Assembly: GCF_030418165.1 (NCBI RefSeq)
Contig: NZ_JAUHTQ010000018.1
Location: 1-64,000 of the forward strand
Direction of reading: 5' to 3'
Length of the DNA: 64,000 nucleotides
DNA from: Ureibacillus aquaedulcis
GTDB lineage: Bacteria; Bacillota; Bacilli; Bacillales_A; Planococcaceae
A program made the translations under genes and the position numbers. Below are positions 18,784 through 26,306 of the stretch, in pieces; the stretch's first letter is position 1, and each line of letters begins with the position of its first letter. The notes under the pieces are model-generated. The model worked only from the letters and a program-made list of their open reading frames with translations, did not search any database and had not been told where the DNA came from.

Positions 18784-19113
18784 ATGTTGATTCATGGGAA
18801 AGAAGTAAAGGGTTCTGATGTAGACAAGGAAACACGCTGTCTGCATTATCACTCAGAAATCGATCGAATCGCCATTAAATTCTATTGTTGCGATACATAT
18901 TATCCTTGCTTCTCCTGTCATGAGGAAAAAGGTTGCAATGACCCGCAAGTTTGGCCAAAAAGTCAATTTCACCAACAAGCTGTATTATGCGGATCATGTG
19001 GGCATGAGCTTACAATTGATGAATATCTTCATTGCCAATCCTCATGTTCATCCTGCAAGAGCGCATTTAATCCAGGGTGTAGCCTCCATAAGCATTTATA
19101 TTTTGAAGTGTAA
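18784..19113 (+). CDS. CHY-type zinc-finger protein
   Basis: Small cytoplasmic protein of 109 aa, rich in paired Cys and His (CLHYHSE, CCDTYYPCFSCHEEKGC, CGSCGHEL, CSSCKSAFNPGC). This is the CHY zinc-finger arrangement (PF05495), known from yeast Hot13 and RCHY1; bacterial members are short single-domain proteins of unknown role. ATG 18784 follows AAGGAGAG; an upstream in-frame ATG at 18751 lies inside bioY. It starts 25 nt after bioY, so the two are probably co-transcribed. Confidence 0.85.
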   Translation: MLIHGKEVKGSDVDKETRCLHYHSEIDRIAIKFYCCDTYYPCFSCHEEKGCNDPQVWPKSQFHQQAVLCGSCGHELTIDEYLHCQSSCSSCKSAFNPGCSLHKHLYFEV

Positions 19114-19139
19114 TGGATTGCGATTTTTATAAAACTTAA

Positions 19140-19182
19140 AAAACATCGGACATTGGAATTCTACCAATGTCCGATGTTTTTT
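19140..19182 (+). terminator. Terminator after the CHY-finger gene
   Basis: Perfect 16-bp stem AAACATCGGACATTGG (19141-19156) with its complement (19164-19179), a 7-nt loop and Ts. Confidence 0.93.
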
Positions 19183-19302
19183 GATAGGGAGGAAAGTGAA
19201 ATGAAAAAGTAAATACTCATTTCGATTACTTAATTTGTATTTACCACCTCCAAAATAGAATTAAACATGACATTTTGTTTCCTCCGTCTTAAATTCTTAC
19301 CG

Positions 19303-19324
19303 GTTTTTAATCTGTTTTTAATCC
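19303..19324 (+). promoter_or_regulatory. 11-bp direct repeat, probable response-regulator site
   Basis: GTTTTTAATCT followed directly by GTTTTTAATCC: two head-to-tail copies at one helical turn, as expected for an OmpR-type dimer. The same pair recurs at 21412-21433 before the PepSY gene of this locus, suggesting autoregulation and control of that target. Confidence 0.65.
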
Positions 19325-19361
19325 TGGTAATGTAAACTGGTGGTACTGGAGGTAGATGAGA

Positions 19362-20054
19362 ATGAAAAGAAAAATTCTAATAGTTGAAGATGAAAAACAG
19401 ATTGCACGTATTTTAACGGTAGAACTTTATTATGAAGGCTATGAAACTGTAAGCGCATATGATGGGCCAACAGGACTTGAGCTTGCCCTTGAGGACGAAT
19501 GGGATCTCATTCTACTGGATGTCATGCTGCCAAAATTGGATGGCATAGAGGTTCTGCAACATTTTCGAAAAGTAAACCAGCATACCCCAGTCATTATGTT
19601 GACGGCACGAAATACAACAAAGGATAAAGTGAGCGGCCTTGATCAGGGTGCAAATGATTACATAACGAAGCCATTTGATATAGATGAGGTTTTTGCCCGA
19701 ATAAGAGCCGTTCTCCGCGTGACACAACCTAAAACCGAAGATAATCAAGAAGTACTCGAACTTGGCGGCATCCGCCTTGAAAAAGGAACACGCGAGGCAT
19801 TTCGCAATGGAAAATCAATTGAACTGACTTCCCGTGAATTCGACCTTCTCGCATATTTAATGGAAAATAAAAACTTGGTCCTGACACGGGACCAGATAAT
19901 TAAGAATGTATGGGGATATGACCATTTTGGAGAGACGAATGTGGTCGATGTCTATGTCCGTCACCTACGAAAGAAGTTGGAGCTCAAGCAAACAGACCCT
20001 ATTCTCCATACTTATCGAGGTGTAGGGTATAGCATGAAGGAGCTAGGAAAGTGA
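19362..20054 (+). CDS. OmpR-family response regulator (YkoG-like)
   Basis: Two-component response regulator of 230 aa. The receiver domain has acidic Glu9/Asp10, phospho-acceptor Asp53 (LLDVMLPKLDG), Thr in MLTARN and Lys in ITKPF; the C-terminal winged helix ends VVDVYVRHLRKKLE...TYRGVGYSM. ATG 19362 is 9 nt after GGAGG (19348-19352); ATG 19356 would be only 3 nt away. The stop overlaps the kinase start (GTGA). The order regulator, kinase, PepSY protein resembles B. subtilis ykoG-ykoH-ykoI; orthology is inferred, not proved. Confidence 0.92.
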   Translation: MKRKILIVEDEKQIARILTVELYYEGYETVSAYDGPTGLELALEDEWDLILLDVMLPKLDGIEVLQHFRKVNQHTPVIMLTARNTTKDKVSGLDQGANDYITKPFDIDEVFARIRAVLRVTQPKTEDNQEVLELGGIRLEKGTREAFRNGKSIELTSREFDLLAYLMENKNLVLTRDQIIKNVWGYDHFGETNVVDVYVRHLRKKLELKQTDPILHTYRGVGYSMKELGK

Positions 20055-21391
20055 GAATTCAAACGAAGATTCAATGGTACTCCAGTCTGTTTCTGATTGC
20101 GATGCTTCTGTTGCTCGGTCTACTAGTCGCCATCATGTTCTTCTGGATCTCGCTTGACCGTGAAAAAGATGTCCTTGAAGAACAAGTGTCGCTATTTGTT
20201 CAAAATAATCCAATTCCGCAAATAGCAGTCGAGCATCCTGAGATATTGGAACCCTATACACCCGAGGATGGAATGCTCCGTATCCTATCACCGGAGGGTC
20301 AAGTGATTAACGTCTATTCAGATGAAGAGGACTATAGGGAGATGGAAATAGAGTTGATGGGAGAAGAGGGGTTTAGTATCAAGACCGTAAGTGGAGATTT
20401 TATTCTTCTCTACCAAAATCCTATTAATTCAAGTGGAGAAGGGGTAGGTGTGGTTGAAATCGTTCATAGCCTTGAAGACTTGTGGGAAAACACACTACTC
20501 TTGCTCTACGTGCTCGCCGGTGCATCGCTTGTTATTATATTATTTTCCATTTTGGCCGGAAAGTGGCTTTCCCGACTTATTCTGAAGCCAATTGCTTTAA
20601 TGAGCAGGACCATGGGAGAGATTGAAGAGAGTGGAAGATTCCAGACCATTATATTTGAAAAAGAGTCCAAGGATGAGCTTCAGCAAATGGGCCTTGTTTT
20701 CAATAAAATGATCCAACGACTAAAAGAAAATCAGTACAAACAGCAACAATTTGTCTCTGATGCTTCCCACGAATTAAAAACACCGATTACAGTTATCGAA
20801 AGCTATGCCAATTTATTAAAGCGGAGGGACATTAGTGACCCTAAAATGCAAAAACAGGCGGCTGAAAGTATTCATCATGAAGCCCTGAGAATGAAACGGC
20901 TAACGAGTCAGTTATTGGATATCGCAGCATTGGATGAACAGGATATTCTGCCAAACGAACAGCTGGAAATAGTAGGTTTCTGTGAAAAAATAGCCCACAT
21001 CTTTACTGAAACCAAAAATCGTTTTGTTCATGTTGATTCAATTAAAAAGGAAATTATCGCTTTTACTAATAGAGAAAAGATTGAACAAGTTATTATCATC
21101 TTACTGGATAATGCAATTAAATATAGCAAAGGCGATGTGGCTATCTATATTGACCAGAATGATAAAGGTCCAATCATGATCTCGGTGGAGGATGAGGGAA
21201 TCGGAATACCCAAAAAAGATTTGCCGTACGTTTTTGACCGTTTTTACCGAGTGGATTCCTCTCGTTCCAGAGAAACAGGGGGCAGCGGGCTTGGATTATC
21301 TATTGCTCGCGAACTGTTGCATAGCCTGGGAGGCAAGATTTCCATCACGAGTGAAGAGAACAAAGGCACTTCTGTAAAGGTTACGTTGTAG
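20051..21391 (+). CDS. Sensor histidine kinase (YkoH-like)
   Basis: Membrane HisKA-type kinase of 446 aa. Membrane helices at about 11-34 and 147-170 flank an acidic extracytoplasmic domain of about 110 residues (EHPEILEPYTPEDGML, DEEDYREMEIE). HAMP, then the phospho-acceptor helix DASHELKTP (His240), N box LDNAIKYS, G1 VEDEGIGIP, F box YVFDRFYR and G2 GGSGLGLSI follow. The start is GTG 20051, overlapping the regulator stop by 4 nt. The acidic sensor could see a cation or peptide; this is inference. Confidence 0.92.
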   Translation: MRIQTKIQWYSSLFLIAMLLLLGLLVAIMFFWISLDREKDVLEEQVSLFVQNNPIPQIAVEHPEILEPYTPEDGMLRILSPEGQVINVYSDEEDYREMEIELMGEEGFSIKTVSGDFILLYQNPINSSGEGVGVVEIVHSLEDLWENTLLLLYVLAGASLVIILFSILAGKWLSRLILKPIALMSRTMGEIEESGRFQTIIFEKESKDELQQMGLVFNKMIQRLKENQYKQQQFVSDASHELKTPITVIESYANLLKRRDISDPKMQKQAAESIHHEALRMKRLTSQLLDIAALDEQDILPNEQLEIVGFCEKIAHIFTETKNRFVHVDSIKKEIIAFTNREKIEQVIIILLDNAIKYSKGDVAIYIDQNDKGPIMISVEDEGIGIPKKDLPYVFDRFYRVDSSRSRETGGSGLGLSIARELLHSLGGKISITSEENKGTSVKVTL

Positions 21392-21411
21392 GTTTTAATC
21401 GGGAATGGATT

Positions 21412-21433
21412 GTTTTTAATTTGTTTTTAATTT
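21412..21433 (+). promoter_or_regulatory. 11-bp direct repeat before the PepSY gene
   Basis: Two identical GTTTTTAATTT units head to tail, almost the same as the pair at 19303-19324. A weaker GTTTTAAT half-site lies about 20 bp upstream. A possible -10 (TATCTT, 21465) would put the repeats near -45, where an OmpR-type activator would sit. Confidence 0.65.
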
Positions 21434-21461
21434 TGGTTTCATCTTCATTTCATTTTCGCTG

Positions 21462-21483
21462 GTTATCTTAAAGGTAAGATAAC
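21462..21483. repeat. Perfect inverted repeat before the PepSY gene
   Basis: GTTATCTTA (21462-21470) and TAAGATAAC (21475-21483) around AAGG, in the likely start-site region. It could be a second operator or a 5'-UTR hairpin. Confidence 0.5.
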
Positions 21484-21504
21484 GAAATGGAGGTTGAAGG
21501 ATAA

Positions 21505-22056
21505 TTGAATAAAGTATTGGTAAACAGCAAAAAATGGATTTTTGGCTTTGTCGGCATTTTTGTTGTTGCCGTAGTTGGCGTTGGGATTTATTTTGCAGCT
21601 GAGAAAATGGGTGAATTAACGCAAAAAGAAGCGGAGGCTTTAGTAAGTGATAAAGGGGAAGTGCTGAGTTTTGCAAAAGAATGGGATTGGGAATTCGGCA
21701 CACCATCTATTATAAAAATGGCTGTTAAAACGGAGACTGGCTATGAAGAGATAGAGATGGATGCTTCAAACGGAGATATTATTCGCCGAGAAACGAACCA
21801 TCTGTTGACTTCTGCTTCAGTGAACAGCACTTCATCTGGAGCGTCTGCTACTACTCCCTCTGCTCCTGTTATCATGCCTGAGGAAGCAATCAAGCTTGCA
21901 TTGGCTGAAGTAAAAGGAAATGTAGTAGAAATCGAACTTGATGAAGAAGATCATTACCTAATCTATGAGCTGGAAATCGAAGAAGGAAACAGAGAGTACA
22001 ATGTCCATGTTGATGCGATGACTGGCTCAATTCTTGTGGTCGATACTGAATCTTGA
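21505..22056 (+). CDS. PepSY-domain protein (YkoI-like)
   Basis: Single-pass membrane protein of 183 aa: N-terminal helix at about 12-32, then two PepSY-type modules (LTQKEAEALVSDKGEVLSF and MPEEAIKLALAEVKGNVVEI, each followed by a beta hairpin ending in a DA(S/M)(N/T)G motif) joined by a Ser/Thr/Ala/Pro linker. PepSY proteins are often extracytoplasmic and linked to metal or protease control; the role here is unknown. The start is TTG 21505 after GGAGG and GAAGGA. It is the apparent target of the preceding two-component system. Confidence 0.85.
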   Translation: MNKVLVNSKKWIFGFVGIFVVAVVGVGIYFAAEKMGELTQKEAEALVSDKGEVLSFAKEWDWEFGTPSIIKMAVKTETGYEEIEMDASNGDIIRRETNHLLTSASVNSTSSGASATTPSAPVIMPEEAIKLALAEVKGNVVEIELDEEDHYLIYELEIEEGNREYNVHVDAMTGSILVVDTES

Positions 22057-22226
22057 TACATTAACAGTTTATAAGTGGCATATAAATGGTATTCAAGATA
22101 AAGGGAGCAATCTTTAAGAGAAGAGTTATATGGTACTACCGAAGGCTAATCATTGCGATTGTCTGTTCAATACATTATGTTAGTGGGAATCATTGATAAA
22201 ACTAAAAAAATGAAAAGAGGTAAACC

Positions 22227-22430
22227 ATGTTTAAAAAAATAATGGATCAACTCAAGCAATTTTCCAATGGCAGCAGTGAGAGGAGACATCACCATTATCG
22301 CCGAAATAGCAGTAGTGATCGAAAAAAAGGTTACTATCGTAGAGGAAGCAGCAGCAGCAGTCGACGCTATAGACAAAATCCAATGGGTGGAAGCAACTAC
22401 TACAAACGGAAGGGCCGAAGCAGTAGTTAA
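22227..22430 (+). CDS. Small Arg/Ser-rich basic protein
   Basis: 67 aa. After a short amphipathic start (MFKKIMDQLKQF) the sequence is almost all Ser, Arg, Tyr, His, Lys and Gly (HHHYRRNSSSDRKK, GSSSSSRRYRQ). AAAAGAGG precedes the ATG. Short proteins of this composition are seen in Bacillus, some near spore-formation genes; no function is known to me. It converges with the kinase gene, whose stop lies 6 nt away. A second frame here (22267-22470) lacks a ribosome site and is not called. Confidence 0.6.
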   Translation: MFKKIMDQLKQFSNGSSERRHHHYRRNSSSDRKKGYYRRGSSSSSRRYRQNPMGGSNYYKRKGRSSS

Positions 22431-22435
22431 TCCTT

Positions 22436-23221
22436 CTACTCCAGGTTTATGTGCTTTTCCATTGCTTTAAGTGCTGTTTCAAGATCGATTGAAATTTCAC
22501 GAGTACTTGAGTAGGGATCTTCAATCTCTAGTAGTCTTTTTAACAAGTGAACCGTCTCTTTTTCTAAAGAAAGTTCTTCTGTCCATGGAAGAGCTTTTTT
22601 GTTGTTGGAGGAGTACGTCGTATAAAGTAAATATAAAAGGATTTCTCCCAGGTCATAGTAATCCTGTTGCTTCATGTCCAAGAGGTCCTTTTGACGGTTT
22701 GGTGACTTTGCCAATCCAAGATCAATTAAGTAAAGTTCCCTGTTTTTTAGCAAAACGTTTGGAATACGTAAATCTTGATGGTAGATGTCTTTTTTGTGAA
22801 GATAATCTATAAATTCGAGAAGATCTGCAAGAACTAGTAAGGCCTCTTTCTCGCTAAAAGTAATTTTCTTCGAAAAGATGAGTTCTTCCAGATTATCGCC
22901 TTCAACAAAACTCATTGCATAGAATAATTGTCCGTTACTTGAAAATGCTTCATATAACATTGGTATTTTTTTGTGGTCAAGCTTGCGCAAAAGAGAGATT
23001 TCCTTTTCAAACATCTCCACTTCCTTTTTGTTGCGGCATTTACTTGGACGAAGCTGTTTAACCACTCTATTCTCATTGGTTATTAACTCTTTGCATAAGT
23101 ATACAATTCCATAGCTTCCCGTTCCTATAACCCTTAGAATCTCATAGCGATCATTCAAAATTGCTCCTATTTCAAAAGGTTTGTCTACAAAAAATTGATA
23201 AAATTTACGTATTGCCCGCAA
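22436..23221 (-). CDS. Small eukaryotic-type Ser/Thr protein kinase
   Basis: Cytoplasmic protein kinase of 261 aa without membrane or PASTA regions. Glycine loop GTGSYG (33-38), ATP-binding Lys55 (RVVKQL), catalytic HQDLRIPN (Asp150) and metal-binding IDLG (Asp167, DLG in place of DFG) are all present, so it looks active. The short activation segment and lack of an APE motif resemble YrzF-type bacterial kinases. The start is TTG 23221, preceded on the minus strand by AAGGAGGGAG. Its end nearly touches the Arg/Ser-rich protein gene, a possible but unproved substrate. Confidence 0.85.
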   Translation of the reverse strand: MRAIRKFYQFFVDKPFEIGAILNDRYEILRVIGTGSYGIVYLCKELITNENRVVKQLRPSKCRNKKEVEMFEKEISLLRKLDHKKIPMLYEAFSSNGQLFYAMSFVEGDNLEELIFSKKITFSEKEALLVLADLLEFIDYLHKKDIYHQDLRIPNVLLKNRELYLIDLGLAKSPNRQKDLLDMKQQDYYDLGEILLYLLYTTYSSNNKKALPWTEELSLEKETVHLLKRLLEIEDPYSSTREISIDLETALKAMEKHINLE

Positions 23222-23391
23222 AATGAGGTACTCCCTCCTTGTTTTTATATATTTTATAAAGCTAAACTTTCTTATTTAAATCTCTTTTGGTTAAAACAAA
23301 TTTTCAGGGGGACATAATAACAAAATATCATAATAAACTGAAAAGGTCATAACTTGTGTTTTTTGGGCAACTCAAACTATGAAATTGATTA

Positions 23392-23408
23392 TAAGGTGGA
23401 ACACCTTA
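23392..23408. repeat. Short inverted repeat
   Basis: TAAGGTG, GAA, CACCTTA in the gap between the kinase and DUF1801 genes. It may be an operator for either gene; nothing else was seen in this 269-base gap. Confidence 0.35.
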
Positions 23409-23490
23409 ACAGATTGAAGTAATATTTTAGATAGATACTGGAAAATACTTTAAAGCCCTCGATTTTAGACTATTATAAAGGAGGTACTAT

Positions 23491-23862
23491 ATGGAAGCCT
23501 TAAAGGAATATTTAGAAAAGATTGATGACCCACTACAGAGGGAACGTGTCGAAGAAATTTTCGGGTGGATCATAAAGAAATTCCCTCAACTACTGCCTGA
23601 ACTTAAATGGAATCAGCCTATGTTTACGGATCACGGTACATACATCATTGGATTTTCCACAGCCAAGCATCATTTAAGTGTTGCACCAGAAGAATTTGGC
23701 ATGGAGCACTTTGCCGAAGATATTGCACAAGCTGGTTACAGTGCTACCAAAGGCTTGTTCCGAATTAAGTGGAATGAGCCGGTAAATTTTGAACTGCTTG
23801 AAAAAATGATTGAATTTAACATAATGGACAAAGCAGAATGTACGACTTTCTGGCGCAAGTAA
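23491..23862 (+). CDS. DUF1801 protein (YdhG-like, frataxin fold)
   Basis: 123-aa cytoplasmic protein. ELKWNQPMFTDHGTYIIGFSTAKHHLSVAPE is the conserved DUF1801 core, here with the KGLFRIKWNEPVNFELL C-terminal half. B. subtilis YdhG has this fold and was reported as an iron chaperone; transfer of that role is inference. AAAGGAGGT precedes the ATG. It is monocistronic with a terminator. Confidence 0.8.
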   Translation: MEALKEYLEKIDDPLQRERVEEIFGWIIKKFPQLLPELKWNQPMFTDHGTYIIGFSTAKHHLSVAPEEFGMEHFAEDIAQAGYSATKGLFRIKWNEPVNFELLEKMIEFNIMDKAECTTFWRK

Positions 23863-23876
23863 ATAATTCGATTCAT

Positions 23877-23911
23877 AAGTTGGTACTTCCTTGATGGGAG
23901 CCAACTTTTTA
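23877..23911 (+). terminator. Terminator after the DUF1801 gene
   Basis: AAGTTGG (23877-23883) pairs with CCAACTT (23901-23907), with partial inner pairing, and is followed by Ts. Confidence 0.75.
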
Positions 23912-23924
23912 ATTTATCCAAATT

Positions 23925-23951
23925 TAAAACTTTCTAAAGGTGGGCCTCGTC
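23925..23951 (+). promoter_or_regulatory. Candidate ECF-sigma promoter
   Basis: TAAAAC (23925-23930), a 17-nt spacer and CGTC (23948-23951), 25 nt upstream of the ECF sigma gene. It fits the ECF pattern (TGAAAC...CGTC) except for one base in the -35, and may serve autoregulation. Confidence 0.45.
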
Positions 23952-23976
23952 TAATAGTCGAAATGGAGGAGAGAAT

Positions 23977-24537
23977 GTGGAAGAGATTTTGGATTCCTTA
24001 ATAACAAAAAGCAATCATGCAGAATTAGTTGATGAATTAATGCGTACATATGGCCGAGAAATCCAGCAACTCATTTTTGCCTACGTACATAATGAGGCGA
24101 TTGCCGAGGATTTGACCCAAGAAGTTTTTGTCAAATGCTATAAATCGCTGCCCTTCTATAAAGGAAAATCATCCATCAAAACCTGGCTTTGGCGAATTGC
24201 GATTAACCATGCAAAAGATTATTTAAAAAGCTGGTACAACCAGCGTGTGAAAGCTGCAGATGATTTCAGTTTCATTAGAGGTGAAGATAGGGACAGTGTA
24301 GAACAAACAATTATTCAACAAGATGAAGATGCACAACTGGCATTCGCAGTCATGCAGTTGCCTATAAAATATCGCGAAGTCATCTATTTTTATTATTACG
24401 AGGAATATTCCATTAAAGAAATCGCCGCTGTACTCGAAGTAAATCAAAATACCATTAAGACGCGGTTACGCAAAGGCAAGTCAATATTAAAAGAAATGCT
24501 GGAGGGTGCACGATGGAAGAACGATTTAAAAGATTGA
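23977..24537 (+). CDS. ECF-family RNA polymerase sigma factor
   Basis: 186 aa. Region 2 is seen as EAIAEDLTQEVFVKCYKSL and KTWLWRIAINHAKDYLK, and region 4 as LPIKYREVIYFYYYEEYSIKEIAAVL with NTIKTRLRKGKSIL. It is closer to the SigV/SigX kind than to SigW. The start is GTG 23977 after TGGAGGAGAG. No zinc anti-sigma gene follows; instead the next two genes overlap in an operon (25 nt and 11 nt) and encode a winged-helix protein and a HAAS-SEDS membrane protein, one of which may serve as anti-sigma factor. Confidence 0.88.
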   Translation: MEEILDSLITKSNHAELVDELMRTYGREIQQLIFAYVHNEAIAEDLTQEVFVKCYKSLPFYKGKSSIKTWLWRIAINHAKDYLKSWYNQRVKAADDFSFIRGEDRDSVEQTIIQQDEDAQLAFAVMQLPIKYREVIYFYYYEEYSIKEIAAVLEVNQNTIKTRLRKGKSILKEMLEGARWKNDLKD

Positions 24538-24929
24538 AAAAGGCAATGAACACTCATACATTTGGTCAAGTGAAGTTTACGGATGAGCATCGTCAAAAAA
24601 TTAATGAGAAAATAGAACAACTGCAGGAAGTCGACATCACAAATGTAATTCTATCACTGTTGACAGGCGCCAAGACTGGCTCCGAGTTAACGCAATTACT
24701 GCATGTCAGAGGAATTAAAAGCATCCTTAATAATGAGGGGGCTGTTTATACAATCCTGCATACCCAGGAACAGCAAGGAACCCTTGAATCTTACTGGGTC
24801 GGGGACGAGGAAAAGTATTATAAGTTAACAAAAAAAGGGCTGAAGTACTTGCAAAAACAGCAGTTGCGCGAAAATCCAGGGAAATCATTGAAAGATTTGT
24901 TGAATGAGGTGACGCCTAATGAAAATTAG
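24513..24929 (+). CDS. PadR-like winged-helix protein
   Basis: 138 aa. Residues 1-40 are charged and helical (MEERFKRLKKAMNTHTFGQV). Residues about 45-120 look like a PadR winged helix (VILSLLTGAKTGSELTQLL, GAVYTILHTQEQQGTLESYW, YYKLTKKGLKYL). PadR genes are often paired with HAAS/DUF1700 membrane proteins, as here. ATG 24513 follows GGAGGGTG and lies inside the sigma gene, so translation is coupled. The extra N-terminus in a sigma operon could bind the sigma factor; this is inference. Confidence 0.7.
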   Translation: MEERFKRLKKAMNTHTFGQVKFTDEHRQKINEKIEQLQEVDITNVILSLLTGAKTGSELTQLLHVRGIKSILNNEGAVYTILHTQEQQGTLESYWVGDEEKYYKLTKKGLKYLQKQQLRENPGKSLKDLLNEVTPNEN

Positions 24930-26232
24930 TAACTTCCTGGAAACGGTAACCAATCAGATTCAGTCGAAGGAAGCAAAGGATTATGTGAAGCTTGAGTTAA
25001 GCCAGCATATAAAAAAATCAAAGCAATCTTGGGTACAAAGAGGCTACAGTGAAATAGAGGCCGAGGAAAAGGCAGTAAAAGAAATGGGCAGTCCTCTCTC
25101 TCTTGGAAAGTCGCTCAATAAACTGCATAGACCCAAAATAGATTGGATACTAGTTTCATTGTTAAGTGTCACATGGCTGCTTAGCTTTCTGCCAATTCTG
25201 GCTGTTAATCTAGAACAATACCTGGAATCATCCAATTTTAATATATCAACAATGCTTCAAAATAAAGTGATTACACTAATCATCGGGTTTATATTAGCCA
25301 TTGGGATAATGTTTATTGACTATCGAAAACTTAAAAGATTAGGTTATTTGTTTTATGCGGCTGGTGCAGGGCTAATTCTTGTGCTTTCTCTTTTTTCGAA
25401 TCAGGTTCGAAATGGTGAGCTGATGATTTCTCTAGGTACTTTTGAGGTGCAGGTTTGGATGGCGATTCCTTTGCTTTTAATGGCATGGGCATCCCTGTTT
25501 AGTTCACCTTCATTTAAGTTGTGGCAGGGTGCAACTCTCTTTGTATTTTCCATTTTCCTATTCTTATATATCCCAAATTTATCTATGCTATTTATTTATA
25601 TCCTCCTCGTAGGGGTACTTTTCTTGCAAAGCGGATTTAGCAGGAAAGAGAAATACCTTGTAGGTGGAATTGTAGCGGTTTTAGCAGTTGGAATGATTAC
25701 GCTCTTTATAGCCGCTTATAAAAATGGGAGTATAGCCCCTTATCAGATCAGTCGTCTATTGGGCTTTATGAATCCCGAGAAGTATGCTTTTGATAGTGGG
25801 TATCTATATGTGACATTAGAAAATGTACTAAGAAATGCGGGAATGTTTGGTGCTGAAAATATAAAGTATATTCCTGAAGCACATACAATACTTGTGCTTG
25901 GCAATTTGATTCAAACTTATGGCTATGCAATCGGCATGGTGATCTTTGTATTTTTATCAGCTTTTCTGGCGCGATTTTGGCTCATTTCACGGTCAGTAAA
26001 AGATCCCTTTGGAAAGTTGCTTATCATGGGAGGAGTAACGCTATTTGCCACTCAATTTCTTTATAGTGTGGGGATGACCTTTGGTTTGCTCCCAATTACT
26101 TCAATGCCATTGCCATTTATGAGTTACGGCCTCATGCCAACCGTGTTAAATGCTTTTGTTGTTGGGGTAGTATTGAGCGTTTATCGAAGAAAACATTTTA
26201 GCAAAATAAAAAAGGATTTTCAGGTAAGTTAA
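24919..26232 (+). CDS. HAAS-domain/SEDS (FtsW/RodA/SpoVE-like) membrane protein
   Basis: 437 aa. Residues 1-72 form a cytoplasmic HAAS-type prefix (YSEIEAEEKAVKEMGSPLSLGKSLNKLHRPK); the rest has about ten membrane helices with SEDS features, including PEAHT (319-323) in the large loop and LPITSMPLPFMSYG (391-404). SEDS glycosyltransferases have Asp after the equivalent EAHT; here it is Ile324, so peptidoglycan polymerase activity is doubtful. It overlaps the PadR-like gene by 11 nt, with GAGGTG before ATG 24919. It may be a membrane sensor or anti-sigma module rather than an enzyme. Confidence 0.8.
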   Translation: MKISNFLETVTNQIQSKEAKDYVKLELSQHIKKSKQSWVQRGYSEIEAEEKAVKEMGSPLSLGKSLNKLHRPKIDWILVSLLSVTWLLSFLPILAVNLEQYLESSNFNISTMLQNKVITLIIGFILAIGIMFIDYRKLKRLGYLFYAAGAGLILVLSLFSNQVRNGELMISLGTFEVQVWMAIPLLLMAWASLFSSPSFKLWQGATLFVFSIFLFLYIPNLSMLFIYILLVGVLFLQSGFSRKEKYLVGGIVAVLAVGMITLFIAAYKNGSIAPYQISRLLGFMNPEKYAFDSGYLYVTLENVLRNAGMFGAENIKYIPEAHTILVLGNLIQTYGYAIGMVIFVFLSAFLARFWLISRSVKDPFGKLLIMGGVTLFATQFLYSVGMTFGLLPITSMPLPFMSYGLMPTVLNAFVVGVVLSVYRRKHFSKIKKDFQVS

Positions 26233-26262
26233 TATAATGAAATAAAACTTTCTTCAATAAAT

Positions 26263-26295
26263 AAGCCAACCTGTCAAAAAGGTTGGCTTTTGCTT
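26263..26295 (+). terminator. Terminator between convergent operons
   Basis: AAGCCAACC (26263-26271) pairs with GGTTGGCTT (26281-26289), followed by TTGCTTTT. Confidence 0.85.
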
Positions 26296-26306
26296 TTCTA
26301 CCTGCA

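Noticed and set aside
22267-22470. 67-codon frame overlapping the Arg/Ser-rich gene
   Set aside because: No ribosome binding site and it overlaps both the better-supported small gene and the kinase end.
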